Positions 28,268 to 36,932 of a DNA stretch of 38,347 nucleotides are shown here, piece after piece. The stretch is from JABSOG01 sp041583135 (GTDB lineage: Bacteria > Pseudomonadota > Gammaproteobacteria > Enterobacterales > Alteromonadaceae), in contig JBFHGJ010000052.1 in the NCBI GenBank assembly GCA_041583135.1, forward strand, positions 1-38,347, read 5' to 3'. The number at the start of each line of letters is the position of its first letter. Positions within the stretch are counted from its first letter, which is position 1. The position numbers and the translations under genes are program-made. The notes beneath the pieces were generated by a model. The model had not been told where the DNA came from, did no database searches, and saw nothing but the letters and a program-made list of their open reading frames with translations.

Positions 28268-29644
28268 ATGAAAAAAGAAAGAAGTCAAATGTTTCAAAAC
28301 GATTTTTTTTCTGCCATTTATCACGATTTTCTCGCGGTAGATGCACAAAAAAAGCGTATCGATGCCGACGTGTTTAAACCTTATCGCGAGATGTTCAGCG
28401 ACAACGAGAACTTCAATTCAAGAAGCGTTCGCACCTACCCCATGGTCATCAATAAAGCACAGCTGGCGGCAATTGAAGAAGCCTGTATGATGATACCCGG
28501 TATATGGGACATTGCCATTCGCAGCTTTGACTCGCCCGTTGCTTTTGGTGATTACACGCAATCTCCCGGAAAATTTCACACTGCCTATTTGCAATACCCT
28601 GCTGATCTCGATGCGCTGATGATGCGTCATGACTTCTTTTTCGAACAAGGCCAAGCCAAGCTATTAGAGATAAATGTCGGCTCCAGAATTGGTGGTTGGG
28701 ACCATGACATGGTGGCGCAAGAAGTTGCTCAACATGCCGATGATGTGTTGCCCGGCATCAAAGATAAAATCTATAGCCGCTCTATCATCACCGCGTTTTT
28801 TATCTCGATGCTCAAGCCATTGGCAAAGCTGACAACGCCACAATCTCCCCAAATCAATATGATGATGTATACCATGGATGTGGAGTCGGCAGCACGGTTT
28901 CGCGAGCTGCTGCTTGAGCTCATTCGCCAAGTGCCGCAGCTTTCGCAGTTTGACATTATTTTAACCAAGGATGTCAAAGAAATGGCAATGGATGAGCAAG
29001 GCAATGTCAGCTGTCGAGGCGAGCCGGTGCACTTGGTTATGCTACCCGATGCCACACCCAGCAACCCGGCGATTGAGCCGCTTATGCGTGCCAGAGCCAT
29101 GGGAAAAGTGGTGTTTGTCGATGACCCTATGTATCTCATGTTCGGCAACAAGGCGATTTTGGCCTTAGTTCATGAACCCCATGTACAACAAAAGCTGAGC
29201 AAAGAGCAGGCTGAATGGGTGCGCGCCCATGTGCCTTGGACAGTCAAAGCCAATGTGCCGACAGTGAATTATGAAGGTACTGACGTCGAACTTAAAACCC
29301 TGCTGAGACAACACCAGGATGACTTCGTATTGAAGTTGGTCAACGGCTTTTCTGGCGATGGCGTGTTCGTCGGTCGTTTTTGCGACAAACAACAGTGGCT
29401 TGAAGCCATTGAAGAATGCTGTAGCGAGCCCAATTGGATAGCGCAAAAATACAGTGGCTCCGACCCAATCCCCGCTCCAGACGAGCAAGGTGAAACGGTA
29501 GACTACACACCGGTGTGGGGTACCTTTGCCACCAACGAAACCTATGGCGGCGCTCAAATTCGCGCATTTAAAACGGCCAAAGGTGGCGGCGTGATCAACA
29601 GCTCCAAAGGGGCTGTTGAGTTTGTCGTATTTGAAGAACGTTAG
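28268..29644 (+). CDS. Free-standing circularly permuted ATP-grasp-like ligase, paralogue of the NRPS-fused domain
   Basis: 458 residues. It resembles circularly permuted ATP-grasp enzymes such as the glutathionylspermidine synthase superfamily, which use ATP to activate a carboxylate through an acylphosphate and join it to an amine. Visible blocks: KLLEINVGSRIGGWDHD at 131-147, FGNKAILAL near 292-300, HVPWT at 321-325, FVLK with a glycine-rich loop GFSGDGVFVG at 353-369, WIAQKY at 390-395, TPVWGTF near 414-420 and GVINSSKGA at 441-449. The loop and the putative catalytic residues look intact, unlike in the NRPS-fused copy. It is divergent from the NRPS operon across a 316-bp shared regulatory region, so it is probably a cluster gene; it could make or add a building block. 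AAAGG at 28255-28259 supports the ATG at 28268; Met8 (28289) is a possible alternative. The substrate is unknown. Confidence 0.85.
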   Translation: MKKERSQMFQNDFFSAIYHDFLAVDAQKKRIDADVFKPYREMFSDNENFNSRSVRTYPMVINKAQLAAIEEACMMIPGIWDIAIRSFDSPVAFGDYTQSPGKFHTAYLQYPADLDALMMRHDFFFEQGQAKLLEINVGSRIGGWDHDMVAQEVAQHADDVLPGIKDKIYSRSIITAFFISMLKPLAKLTTPQSPQINMMMYTMDVESAARFRELLLELIRQVPQLSQFDIILTKDVKEMAMDEQGNVSCRGEPVHLVMLPDATPSNPAIEPLMRARAMGKVVFVDDPMYLMFGNKAILALVHEPHVQQKLSKEQAEWVRAHVPWTVKANVPTVNYEGTDVELKTLLRQHQDDFVLKLVNGFSGDGVFVGRFCDKQQWLEAIEECCSEPNWIAQKYSGSDPIPAPDEQGETVDYTPVWGTFATNETYGGAQIRAFKTAKGGGVINSSKGAVEFVVFEER

Positions 29645-29670
29645 AGCGCTAGGTCTTTAAGCGTTATGCA

Positions 29671-29700
29671 GCCATCGAAAGCCTGAGAGCTTTCGGTGGC
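29671..29700. terminator. Strong hairpin between convergent genes, likely bidirectional terminator
   Basis: GCCATCGAAAGC and GCTTTCGGTGGC form a 12-bp stem (one G-T pair) with a 6-nt loop, ctgaga. It lies 26 bp after the stop of the ATP-grasp gene and 29 bp after the stop of the convergent regulator gene. No clean T-run follows on either strand, so the termination mechanism is uncertain. Confidence 0.6.
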
Positions 29701-29729
29701 TATCAAACCGCAGTAACGAGGCAATAGCC

Positions 29730-32700
29730 TCAATTTGTGGCTAAATATTCCGACGGCGAGCAGCCGTACTTTTCTTTAAAGCGTTTGGAAAAGTACGCGT
29801 GCGATGAAAAACCGCACGGCCCATACACCTCTTTAACCTTTTGCCCCTGCTCCAACATGCTTAGCGCTTGATTGAGGCGATAATTCATCAGGTATTGATT
29901 GGGCGTCATATCTAAGTGCTGTTTAACTTTTCTTTCCATCTGCCGCCTTGTCACATAAAGCGCATTGCTTATTTGCTCGGTGGTCAAATCGGCATCACTA
30001 TAGTGCATTTCGATAAACGACAGATAGGCACTGATCAGCTTATCTTCCATTTGCAACTCTCGCTGACGACCGAACTGCTGAGTGTCTTTCGGACGCTTTT
30101 TGCTGTTGTTCAGTAATGTCAGCTGGTTGTTGACGCGAATAACCAACTCATTGGCCATAACAGGTTTGACGATATAGTCGTTGGCACCGAGTTGATAGCC
30201 CTTGAGCTTGCTGTCGTGATCCGCCTTGGCAGTTAACATGATCACTGGCAGATGCTGGGTCTTGGCATCACTTCGAACCGCTTTCAAAAAGTCAAATCCA
30301 TTGTGTTCACCCAGCATAACATCACAAATAATAAGCGCTGGCGACTCACTTTGCGCAGCAGCAAAGCCCGCTTTGGCGTCGTTTATCACACTCACCTGAT
30401 AGTATTGCGACAAAATTTGACGGTAAAACTCCGCCAGCTCCGGGTTATCCTCAACCAACAGCAGTTTTGCCCGCTCACTCTCGGCTAAGTGCTGCGGCAA
30501 GTCAGGCAGTTTTGCTTGCTCAGCCAGCGACTCGCCACGGCTTTTGATATCCGCAAGGGCAAATTGCACAATCACCTCTGTGCCCTGTCCCAACCGACTG
30601 TTGACCTCCCAGCTACCGCCAAGCTGCTGTACCGCGCTATCGACAATGGCCATGCCTAATCCCTGTCCTTGAATATTGCCGACATTATCCCCACGCACAC
30701 GACGTTTGGCGATATGTTTAAGCACTTCATCGGCAATACCAATACCGCTGTCTTTACAGCAGATCAGCACAGAGTCCCCCGCTATGGTGATCTTGAGGTT
30801 GACCGCTCCGCACTCGGTATACTTAAAACTGTTCGACAACAGGTTGTCGAGAATATCTTCAAGCAGGTTTTCATTGGTATTAAGCCACACTTCATCATCA
30901 ATGGCATAGCTAAATTCAAAGCGCTGCTTTTTCGCCAACGCCACATAGCGCTGGGCAATATCATTGAGTAGCTCGCAGACCTGCATCACCCGAGTCTTGG
31001 GCGCCGACAAGCCCTCACCCGAGGTCACCAGCTCGGTAAGGTGCACTAATCTATCAATGTTGCGATATTGCCTGTCGATATATTCGTTGAGCGGCAACGA
31101 GCCTGACTTAATCCCGTTGATATCGGCCAGCATCAGCTGAATAGGCGTGCGAGATTGATGAAACACATTCTCGACCAATTGCTCTTTATCTGCCATCAAC
31201 GCCAACACCTGATGATTGGTTTTCTCAAGCTCGGCTGTGCGCGCTTTGACGCGGGCCTCTAGTTGATTGACTTGAGTTTGCAGCGCGCGGCTGCGCAGCT
31301 TGACCACCATCCACAGCGCCAAAGCCATAGACAACCCATACCCCAGCAGTGCCCACCAGCGTTTCCACAAGGGCTTGGCGATTGTAAAATCATAGCTGAG
31401 CACCGCACTTTGTTTGCCATCGGCCAGTGCCTGCACCTGTAGCTGATAATCGCCATCGCTAAGCCCGGTAAAATCGACTCGGCGATCGCTTTGATTGTTG
31501 TGCCACTCACTTTCGAGCCCCAGCAGACGATATTGATACTGGGTGGTATCTGGTCGTTTGGCAAATGGCACCGAAAATTCAAAACTCAAGCGCCTTAAGG
31601 GATAATCAAAATGTGCAGTGGCCTGCTTGGTGCCATCAATCGCAACCAGCTTGCTCGGCGCACCATTTTCGGCATTGGCGTCGCTTTTAAGGGTGCTGAT
31701 CAGTAGCTTTGGTACACTGCTGCCGGACACCTCAACCGGCTCGAAGGCAAACACGCCATTGACTTCGGCAAAGGCAATTTGCCCATCGGGCCGCAGGCGC
31801 ATCGAGTCGCGGCCAAACAGCAGGTTTAACTCGGCAAAGTTACCTTCACTTATTACGGTGCGAATAAAAGAACGGCTTAGGGGATCGAACACCTTCACCC
31901 CGCCAGACCAAGCGAGCCAGAATTGGCCAAAGCGATCTTCGGCGATGTTGTAAAATCCAACCCCCTTGGCCTTTTGGGTTTGGGTAAAAAAGCCATCGTT
32001 GGGCATGGCTTCAAGGCTGAGGTTCTGTCGATTGAAAAGATAGAGCGTATCAAAAGACAACACCCACAACTGGCCTTGGCTGTCTTCAAAAAAGCGTGCA
32101 ACTCCGTTGGTGGGTATAAAGCGCATTTCACGGTTGCTGCTCAAGTCAATCACGCTAAAACCGATGTCGCTACCAATGAGCAGCCTGTTGTTGATCACTT
32201 TAACGCTGGTCGCCCATTTGTCCACCCGCAGTGGCGGCTCGCTTTCTTTGGTGAACGTGCGCTTGAGGTTGAGTTTGGCATCGACTTCAATCACCCCTCG
32301 GGTCGAGAGAAACCATAGATTGTCTTCATCGTCTTGATAGATGTCGCGGATCACGTCAATCCCTGCCACACCGGATAATGCCGAGGGCAAAAACGACGAA
32401 AACCCTTGTTGTCCCTGCTCTCGCCAATTAAGCCCTTTACTGGTACCCACCCACAAACGTCCTTGCCTATCGACCTCAATGACCGACACATTGTTGCCAC
32501 TAAGCCGGTTGCGGCCCTGCTCGGCATAGGTATAGCGCGTATGCTTGCCGTTGCTGTCGATTTCAAACAATCCCAACCCGTAGGTGCCGACATATTGCTT
32601 ACCGTCACCGCTATATTTGAGACTCCAGGCATTTTTCAGTTTGCTCAATTCACTGAGCTGCTTTAGTCGTGGTTTGAGCGGTTGCGCGTTATGCTGTTGT

Positions 32701-33701
32701 AGGCGAAAGCGATATATGCCACTGGTTGCCGCGACCAATATCTGGTCGTTCAAGCGATAAAGGTCACTGATGCTTTTGCTGCCGATGGCCTGCTCAAGGG
32801 CCGGTTCATCGAGCAGGCGCTTGACTTGACCACTACTTAGGTCATAGCTGTCAAGCCCGAGACCGGTCGCCAACCAAACCTCTGAGTCAGAGACGGCAAC
32901 CGCCTTGTTTACCGCATTATCCGAAAGCGACTGCGGCTCAGTGTCCGAGTGTTGAAAATGACGCACGACACCGGCGTTGACATTAACATCATAAAAACCG
33001 TCAAAGCCGCTGACGATAACGCGCTCAGGCTGCACTTCGGTGAGCGCCCTAACATCCACATGGGGCAAGATGGCCTCGCCGAGGTCGATACTATCGACCT
33101 CGCTTTGCTCAAGCGCATCGAACGGCACCTGATACAGACCGACATTGGTGCCGATCAGCATACGTTTTGACGAAAGCGGCAAAATGGCAGTGCCTATCAA
33201 CGACTTCTCATGTGGCTGTTGCTCACTGGCTAAATTAAATGTCTTAAATTTTGCGCTACGCTCGTCAAATACCGACAACCCCTGATCGCCCACCGCCACC
33301 ACCGGACCATTGGGCAATTGCACCAGATCACGGATCAGGTGATGACTGAGCGCCTGCCCTTTAGGCAGCAGGTTTTTAAAGGTATGTAACTCGCTGGTTT
33401 GGCTATCGAACATCACCAAACTATAGATGCCGGTTGCCCAAATACGTTTTTTGTCGTCAATTAAAACATCATTGCCGACCAAGTTGCTGACGACGTCGTC
33501 AAAGCGATAGCCATCAAAACGCATCAGGGTCATTGAATCGACCGCCCAAATAAAGCCATCTTCGTCCATTGCCAGCTGATGCACCAAGGGTTTTGCTTGT
33601 TGCCGTTCATCCAATACCGGCTCAAAACTAAATTCAACTGCATTGACCAACGGGCAGAAAAAACAGCATAACCACACTGCCCACTTCACACTTTTATTCA
33701 T
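29730..33701 (-). CDS. Hybrid two-component system regulator: propeller sensor, histidine kinase, receiver, AraC output
   Basis: 1323 residues from the ATG at 33701. A TTG at 33716 would add five residues, but the ATG gives a clean signal peptide (MNKSVKWAVWLCCFFCPLVNA). Residues about 25-715 are repeated propeller-type segments (for example GLWVGTSKGL-like repeats), followed by a Y_Y_Y-like domain about 715-785, a membrane segment about 790-815 and a coiled coil. The kinase has His848 in FHQSRTP, an N box (LLSNSFKYT) and G boxes (DSGIGIADE, GQGLGMAIV). A receiver domain follows with Asp1127 in IICDVML and a KP loop, then an AraC-type HTH domain at about 1225-1323. It would sense a periplasmic ligand and directly regulate genes. 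The residue after the catalytic His is Gln, where Glu/Asp is usual. Its position beside the NRPS operon makes it a candidate cluster regulator. Confidence 0.93.
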   Translation of the reverse strand: MNKSVKWAVWLCCFFCPLVNAVEFSFEPVLDERQQAKPLVHQLAMDEDGFIWAVDSMTLMRFDGYRFDDVVSNLVGNDVLIDDKKRIWATGIYSLVMFDSQTSELHTFKNLLPKGQALSHHLIRDLVQLPNGPVVAVGDQGLSVFDERSAKFKTFNLASEQQPHEKSLIGTAILPLSSKRMLIGTNVGLYQVPFDALEQSEVDSIDLGEAILPHVDVRALTEVQPERVIVSGFDGFYDVNVNAGVVRHFQHSDTEPQSLSDNAVNKAVAVSDSEVWLATGLGLDSYDLSSGQVKRLLDEPALEQAIGSKSISDLYRLNDQILVAATSGIYRFRLQQHNAQPLKPRLKQLSELSKLKNAWSLKYSGDGKQYVGTYGLGLFEIDSNGKHTRYTYAEQGRNRLSGNNVSVIEVDRQGRLWVGTSKGLNWREQGQQGFSSFLPSALSGVAGIDVIRDIYQDDEDNLWFLSTRGVIEVDAKLNLKRTFTKESEPPLRVDKWATSVKVINNRLLIGSDIGFSVIDLSSNREMRFIPTNGVARFFEDSQGQLWVLSFDTLYLFNRQNLSLEAMPNDGFFTQTQKAKGVGFYNIAEDRFGQFWLAWSGGVKVFDPLSRSFIRTVISEGNFAELNLLFGRDSMRLRPDGQIAFAEVNGVFAFEPVEVSGSSVPKLLISTLKSDANAENGAPSKLVAIDGTKQATAHFDYPLRRLSFEFSVPFAKRPDTTQYQYRLLGLESEWHNNQSDRRVDFTGLSDGDYQLQVQALADGKQSAVLSYDFTIAKPLWKRWWALLGYGLSMALALWMVVKLRSRALQTQVNQLEARVKARTAELEKTNHQVLALMADKEQLVENVFHQSRTPIQLMLADINGIKSGSLPLNEYIDRQYRNIDRLVHLTELVTSGEGLSAPKTRVMQVCELLNDIAQRYVALAKKQRFEFSYAIDDEVWLNTNENLLEDILDNLLSNSFKYTECGAVNLKITIAGDSVLICCKDSGIGIADEVLKHIAKRRVRGDNVGNIQGQGLGMAIVDSAVQQLGGSWEVNSRLGQGTEVIVQFALADIKSRGESLAEQAKLPDLPQHLAESERAKLLLVEDNPELAEFYRQILSQYYQVSVINDAKAGFAAAQSESPALIICDVMLGEHNGFDFLKAVRSDAKTQHLPVIMLTAKADHDSKLKGYQLGANDYIVKPVMANELVIRVNNQLTLLNNSKKRPKDTQQFGRQRELQMEDKLISAYLSFIEMHYSDADLTTEQISNALYVTRRQMERKVKQHLDMTPNQYLMNYRLNQALSMLEQGQKVKEVYGPCGFSSHAYFSKRFKEKYGCSPSEYLATN

Positions 33702-33732
33702 ATATACATAATTCAATTATCTGGACTGAGTT

Positions 33733-33756
33733 CTATCGACCTCACGGGCTCGATAG
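33733..33756 (-). promoter_or_regulatory. Inverted repeat in the leader of the hybrid regulator gene
   Basis: CTATCGA and TCGATAG form a perfect 7-bp stem with a 10-nt loop, starting 32 bp upstream of the ATG at 33701. It may be an operator or a leader hairpin. I see no convincing promoter hexamers or ribosome site for this gene nearby. Confidence 0.3.
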
Positions 33757-34202
33757 CGTGCACCACAAGCTGCGCGAAATAAACCAATATTTCACCCACA
33801 CAAATGCAACATGCAGTATTACGACATGACCGAATGGCTTCCAGATGATGAGCAAGTGAATTTAAGCGGAGCGCTTTGCGCTTTTGATGGTCCGCCCCAT
33901 TCCAGCATCGGAATGAAAAATCGCCCATTTTTACCGGGCTTAAATTGCTCGTGCGACGACTTCCACTGCATTTTGCACTTTAAGAGCACAGCGTTTAAAC
34001 GATTATACGACGAATACGCCAAAATCGATTTCAGCGTCTGTCTCGGGCATCTTTAACCTATCGCCCTAAAGCACAGATCAGACAATAATTACTGAACTAT
34101 TGCAAGATACAGATTGCAGGTTTTTTACCAAAGGGAGTCTTTTTTACAATGACTTAGCAACCTTCGGGCTGACAAGAGATCACCAATAAGGGAATTTCTT
34201 TA
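33757..34202. other. Intergenic stretch without a supported gene
   Basis: Between the divergent regulator and sulfotransferase genes. Short open frames exist on both strands (for example 33811-34056 plus), but none has a ribosome site or a recognisable protein pattern. Small hairpins are present: AGCGC-ttt-GCGCT followed by TTT near 33870, and CATTCC-agcatc-GGAATG at 33898-33915. Nothing else is recognised. Confidence 0.5.
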
Positions 34203-34232
34203 TTGCTTAACTCTGTCTCTCTTTGCTAGTAT
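34203..34232 (+). promoter_or_regulatory. Possible promoter of the sulfotransferase gene
   Basis: TTGCTT (34203-34208), an 18-bp spacer, then TAGTAT (34227-34232) preceded by TGC as an extended -10. It lies about 65 bp upstream of the ATG at 34298. Each hexamer matches consensus at about four of six positions. Confidence 0.35.
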
Positions 34233-34297
34233 TGTGTTCAAATTCGCTTTTGCCGAGCCGATAAACTAAAAAGCATATTACAAGAGACATCATCAAA

Positions 34298-35150
34298 ATG
34301 CTGATAAAGCTGTCCATTTTCTATCTGTCATTACTAAAAAGCATTTCCCATCTGATCAATCGCCATATTGAACGACTCAATCAGTGGCTATTTTTCAAGT
34401 TGTTTGAACCAAGAGACAGCGACATCTATATTGTAACTCACGCCAAGTCTGGTACCACATTAACCCAAATGTTGCTGCACCAACTGCTCAATCAAGGCGG
34501 CGCAGACTTTGAGCACATTTACGAGGTCTCACCTTGGCTCGATGACATGAAGCGCAACCCAGCCAGTGCCAAGCGTCTAAACGCAATGCAAGGACCGCGT
34601 TTTTTTTAAAACCCACGCCGACTACAGCTTTATTCCGAAAAAGCTAAAAGGCCGTTTTATTTATGTCAGGCGCAACGGCATGGACGTCGCTCTGTCCACC
34701 TTTCATCACATCAGAAATTATGCTAACCCCGAATTGCAATGGCCAACCTTTATCGACTCGTTTTTAGATGGTTCACGCCAGCACTGTTGGTTTACTCACG
34801 TTAAAAACTGGCAAGACAATCCGCGAGGGCTGGCGGTCTTATATCTGAACTACGAAGAACTGACACAAAACATTGAATGCAGCTGTGAGAAGATAGCACA
34901 ATTTCTACAGTTGGACTTGACGCCTGAGCACATTGCCAACGCTAAAAGCTATTGCAGTTTTGCCTATATGAAACAGCATCAACATAAGTTTGGTGAGCAG
35001 CCTCCTAAAACCAAACGGGTATACGACCAGTTTATTCGTGAAGGCAAAAGTAATAAAGGCAAGGAGGCATTTAGCCCACAGCAAAGGGCCAGATTTGAAC
35101 GACTTGAGCAAAAATATCTAGGCGAGCGGCTGGGCGCTCACCCGATATGA
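34298..35150 (+). pseudogene. Sulfotransferase, split by one extra T in a T8 run
   Basis: Two adjacent frames together encode one PAPS-dependent sulfotransferase-like protein of about 283 residues. The first (34298-34609) has the 5'-phosphosulfate loop THAKSGTTLTQ near residues 47-57 and ends GPRFF-stop at 34607-34609. The second frame resumes directly at 34608 with KTHADYSFIP, giving the usual PRF.KTH block, then the 3'-phosphate motif YVRRNGMDVALS and a C-terminal GK-rich segment. The break is at T8 (34600-34607): removing one T restores the frame. It may be a recent inactivating mutation, a sequencing error, or tolerated slippage, since the stop context TTT-TAA also permits a +1 shift. No other lesion is visible and both halves look well conserved, so loss, if real, is recent. 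It could sulfate the cluster product, but it lies beyond the regulator gene, so this link is weak. Confidence 0.8.
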
Positions 35151-35155
35151 CGCCA

Positions 35156-36247
35156 CTAGGCGTGGCTTAAATGCTCGTTGAGGTACTTGATCATATCGCC
35201 TAAGGCCTTATTGACCGCGTCGCTATCACTCCAATCAAGCCCCTTCCAATCAACGTTATCGACAATCTCGGTAATATTGCTTGTAAGTAGCATTTTAAGG
35301 GCATCAACCGACTCGATAGACTTAAAGCGAAAGCCCTTGGCCGGTTTTTTTACTGACTTGACACCGGTGATGCGCTCACTGATACGCTCGTTTATCTGCC
35401 TGCGATCATGCACATTGAGCACCTTTGAGTGATGTTCTTCACGATATTGCCGTTCCACTTCCAACACCAATTTCTTCATGCGAACAAAGGGCATGGTATT
35501 GCCGTTTTCATAGGCAGTTTGAACACAAGGATAGCGGGTCAAAACATTGTAATTGTCAAACGCGCCCATTGAGATCCCTAAGATATTGGCGGTTTCACGC
35601 ACCGTATGAGACTTCAGGCCATTGCGTTTACGCACATTGTTCAACGATTCGATTTCAAACATGGCATCTTGAAAAGCCATCAACTTACCGTACTGGGGCA
35701 GTTCTTCACGGCTGGCATTTTCTTGAAACTGTTTGGTTTTTGGTAGGGCGGGCTTAGCATCGTAGACTTTGAAGTGGGCAACACCATTGATGCCGTTGGC
35801 GTAGACTAAGGCGAAGTAGCGCCTGTGACCGGTGAGAATTTGATAATCGCCGTCTAAATTGGGATAAAGGGTTGGCACTTGAATCAATTCAGACATCGAC
35901 ACGTTGGCGGCGAGTTCGATAATCGATTCGATTGACGCATTGGCCTTTTTCCACTGCTCGGTGCCGTAGGTAAAGCAATTGACTGCACACCCCTTGCCGA
36001 TTAGGATCTGGTCTTCACATTCGTAAATGGCCATCAAATGCTTTTTGTTGAGCTTGCCTGACGCCAGTTGCATGGCATGTTGGTCAGACATCATGATCGC
36101 AGGAATAAACCGGGGATTTGTACTGTCTGGGACCACGCGATTAAGAAAAACCGATTTATACTCGTAAGGTTGTTCTTTCAAAAAATCGTCAGCATGTTTA
36201 CTGTTCAAAACGACCGCCAACTCTTGCTCTAGTGAAACAGTGTTCAT
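35156..36247 (-). CDS. ParB/RepB-like DNA-binding protein
   Basis: 363 residues. The N-terminal half resembles the ParB N-terminal domain: a region with LIQVPTLYP, then ILTGHRRYFAL (the GxRRxxA-like box) near 138-148 and QENASREELPQYGKLMAF (the EN-RE-L motif) near 174-191. An HTH segment follows (TVRETANILGISMGAFDNYN, about 219-238), and a mixed C-terminal region. ParB-type proteins bind DNA and, in canonical cases, use CTP for plasmid or chromosome partition; orphan versions act as regulators. No ParA is adjacent, so an orphan regulator or a mobile-element remnant is possible. The start is ATG 36247 with GAGAT just upstream. The stop is 5 bp from the convergent sulfotransferase stop. Confidence 0.75.
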   Translation of the reverse strand: MNTVSLEQELAVVLNSKHADDFLKEQPYEYKSVFLNRVVPDSTNPRFIPAIMMSDQHAMQLASGKLNKKHLMAIYECEDQILIGKGCAVNCFTYGTEQWKKANASIESIIELAANVSMSELIQVPTLYPNLDGDYQILTGHRRYFALVYANGINGVAHFKVYDAKPALPKTKQFQENASREELPQYGKLMAFQDAMFEIESLNNVRKRNGLKSHTVRETANILGISMGAFDNYNVLTRYPCVQTAYENGNTMPFVRMKKLVLEVERQYREEHHSKVLNVHDRRQINERISERITGVKSVKKPAKGFRFKSIESVDALKMLLTSNITEIVDNVDWKGLDWSDSDAVNKALGDMIKYLNEHLSHA

Positions 36248-36286
36248 TTACATCTCGCCGCATAAGGTCTTCAGATACTTTTCTTT

Positions 36287-36315
36287 ATTATACTCATACA
36301 ATTACAATACGACAA
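36287..36315 (-). promoter_or_regulatory. Sigma70-like promoter of the ParB-like gene
   Basis: On the minus strand, -35 TTGTCG (36310-36315), a 17-bp spacer and a perfect -10 TATAAT (36287-36292). Transcription would begin about 32 bp upstream of the ATG at 36247. Confidence 0.65.
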
Positions 36316-36469
36316 AGCGTTGCATCGGAACAAAACCAAATCCTTCGCCTTATCAGCGGTATATAGACGCGTGCGAACTTCCTTTTGCAGCAACTTGAAG
36401 GTGCACTATGAACACCAAAACCCCCCAATCACCAAAGTTCATCCCTGAAACACCCAATATCACCCAGAA

Positions 36470-36703
36470 TTAATGTAGGCCCACCATCACTTCTTCAGTT
36501 GGCTGTACCTCGTGGTTAACCTCAGAATCAAATCTCGACTGCTCTACCCCGGTCAATTGCGCCAGCTTTTCTTGCAGGAAATGCTCAAACGCAATATCCG
36601 GACAAATAAACACGCCATCGCTGCCACTGCTTCGCCCTAGGAGATAAGCTTCATCAAAGATCTCTTTGTAAATTTTCAACGCTTCATTACAAACTTTTGC
36701 CAT
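36470..36703 (-). CDS. Small hypothetical protein
   Basis: 77 residues from the ATG at 36703, starting MAKVCNEALKIYKEIFDEAY and ending in VMVGLH. I chose this start over an upstream in-frame ATG at 36784 because a GGGCGG-like ribosome site lies about 8 bp before it and the upstream extension is not protein-like. It appears mostly helical and acidic, with no membrane segment and no recognised family. It lies upstream of, and on the same strand as, the ParB-like gene, 220 bp away, but that gene has its own promoter. Confidence 0.5.
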   Translation of the reverse strand: MAKVCNEALKIYKEIFDEAYLLGRSSGSDGVFICPDIAFEHFLQEKLAQLTGVEQSRFDSEVNHEVQPTEEVMVGLH

Positions 36704-36728
36704 TTTGTACCGCCCTAAATTATTTTTT

Positions 36729-36932
36729 TTAAACATGCAAATCCAACAAATTCCATTTAATCCTATCACCTGAAGTCTTCCCATATACCTTGCAAAACAA
36801 AGTCACTAACTTTCCGATTAATGGCATTTCGTCCCAATCGACTTTGCTGTGCTCAGGCCCCATATCAAACCGCGTTTCCATAAACAAAAATATTACATCG
36901 AAGCTTAAGGTTAACCCCACACTCGTTGTCAC
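36729..36932 (-). CDS. Doubtful small ORF upstream of the 77-residue hypothetical gene
   Basis: 67 residues if read from the GTG at 36932; an internal ATG at 36881 would give 50 residues starting METRFDMGPEHSKVDW. It has a plausible protein-like composition (MPLIGKLVTLFCKVYGKTSG), and it ends 25 bp before the next start on the same strand, as in a small operon. No clear ribosome site or family. It may be spurious or a gene remnant. Confidence 0.28.
   Translation of the reverse strand: MTTSVGLTLSFDVIFLFMETRFDMGPEHSKVDWDEMPLIGKLVTLFCKVYGKTSGDRIKWNLLDLHV

Noticed and set aside
28268..29644. ATP-grasp gene as a graspetide (omega-ester/amide peptide) ligase
   Set aside because: No precursor peptide with repeated Thr/Glu/Asp cores is seen next to it, and its motif order suits the circularly permuted glutathionylspermidine-synthase-like type.
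29730..33716. TTG at 33716 as start of the hybrid regulator
   Set aside because: Adds five residues before the signal peptide and has no ribosome site; the ATG at 33701 gives a cleaner signal sequence.
33811..34056. 81-codon plus-strand open frame
   Set aside because: No ribosome site, no recognisable protein pattern, and competing frames on the other strand; left as intergenic.
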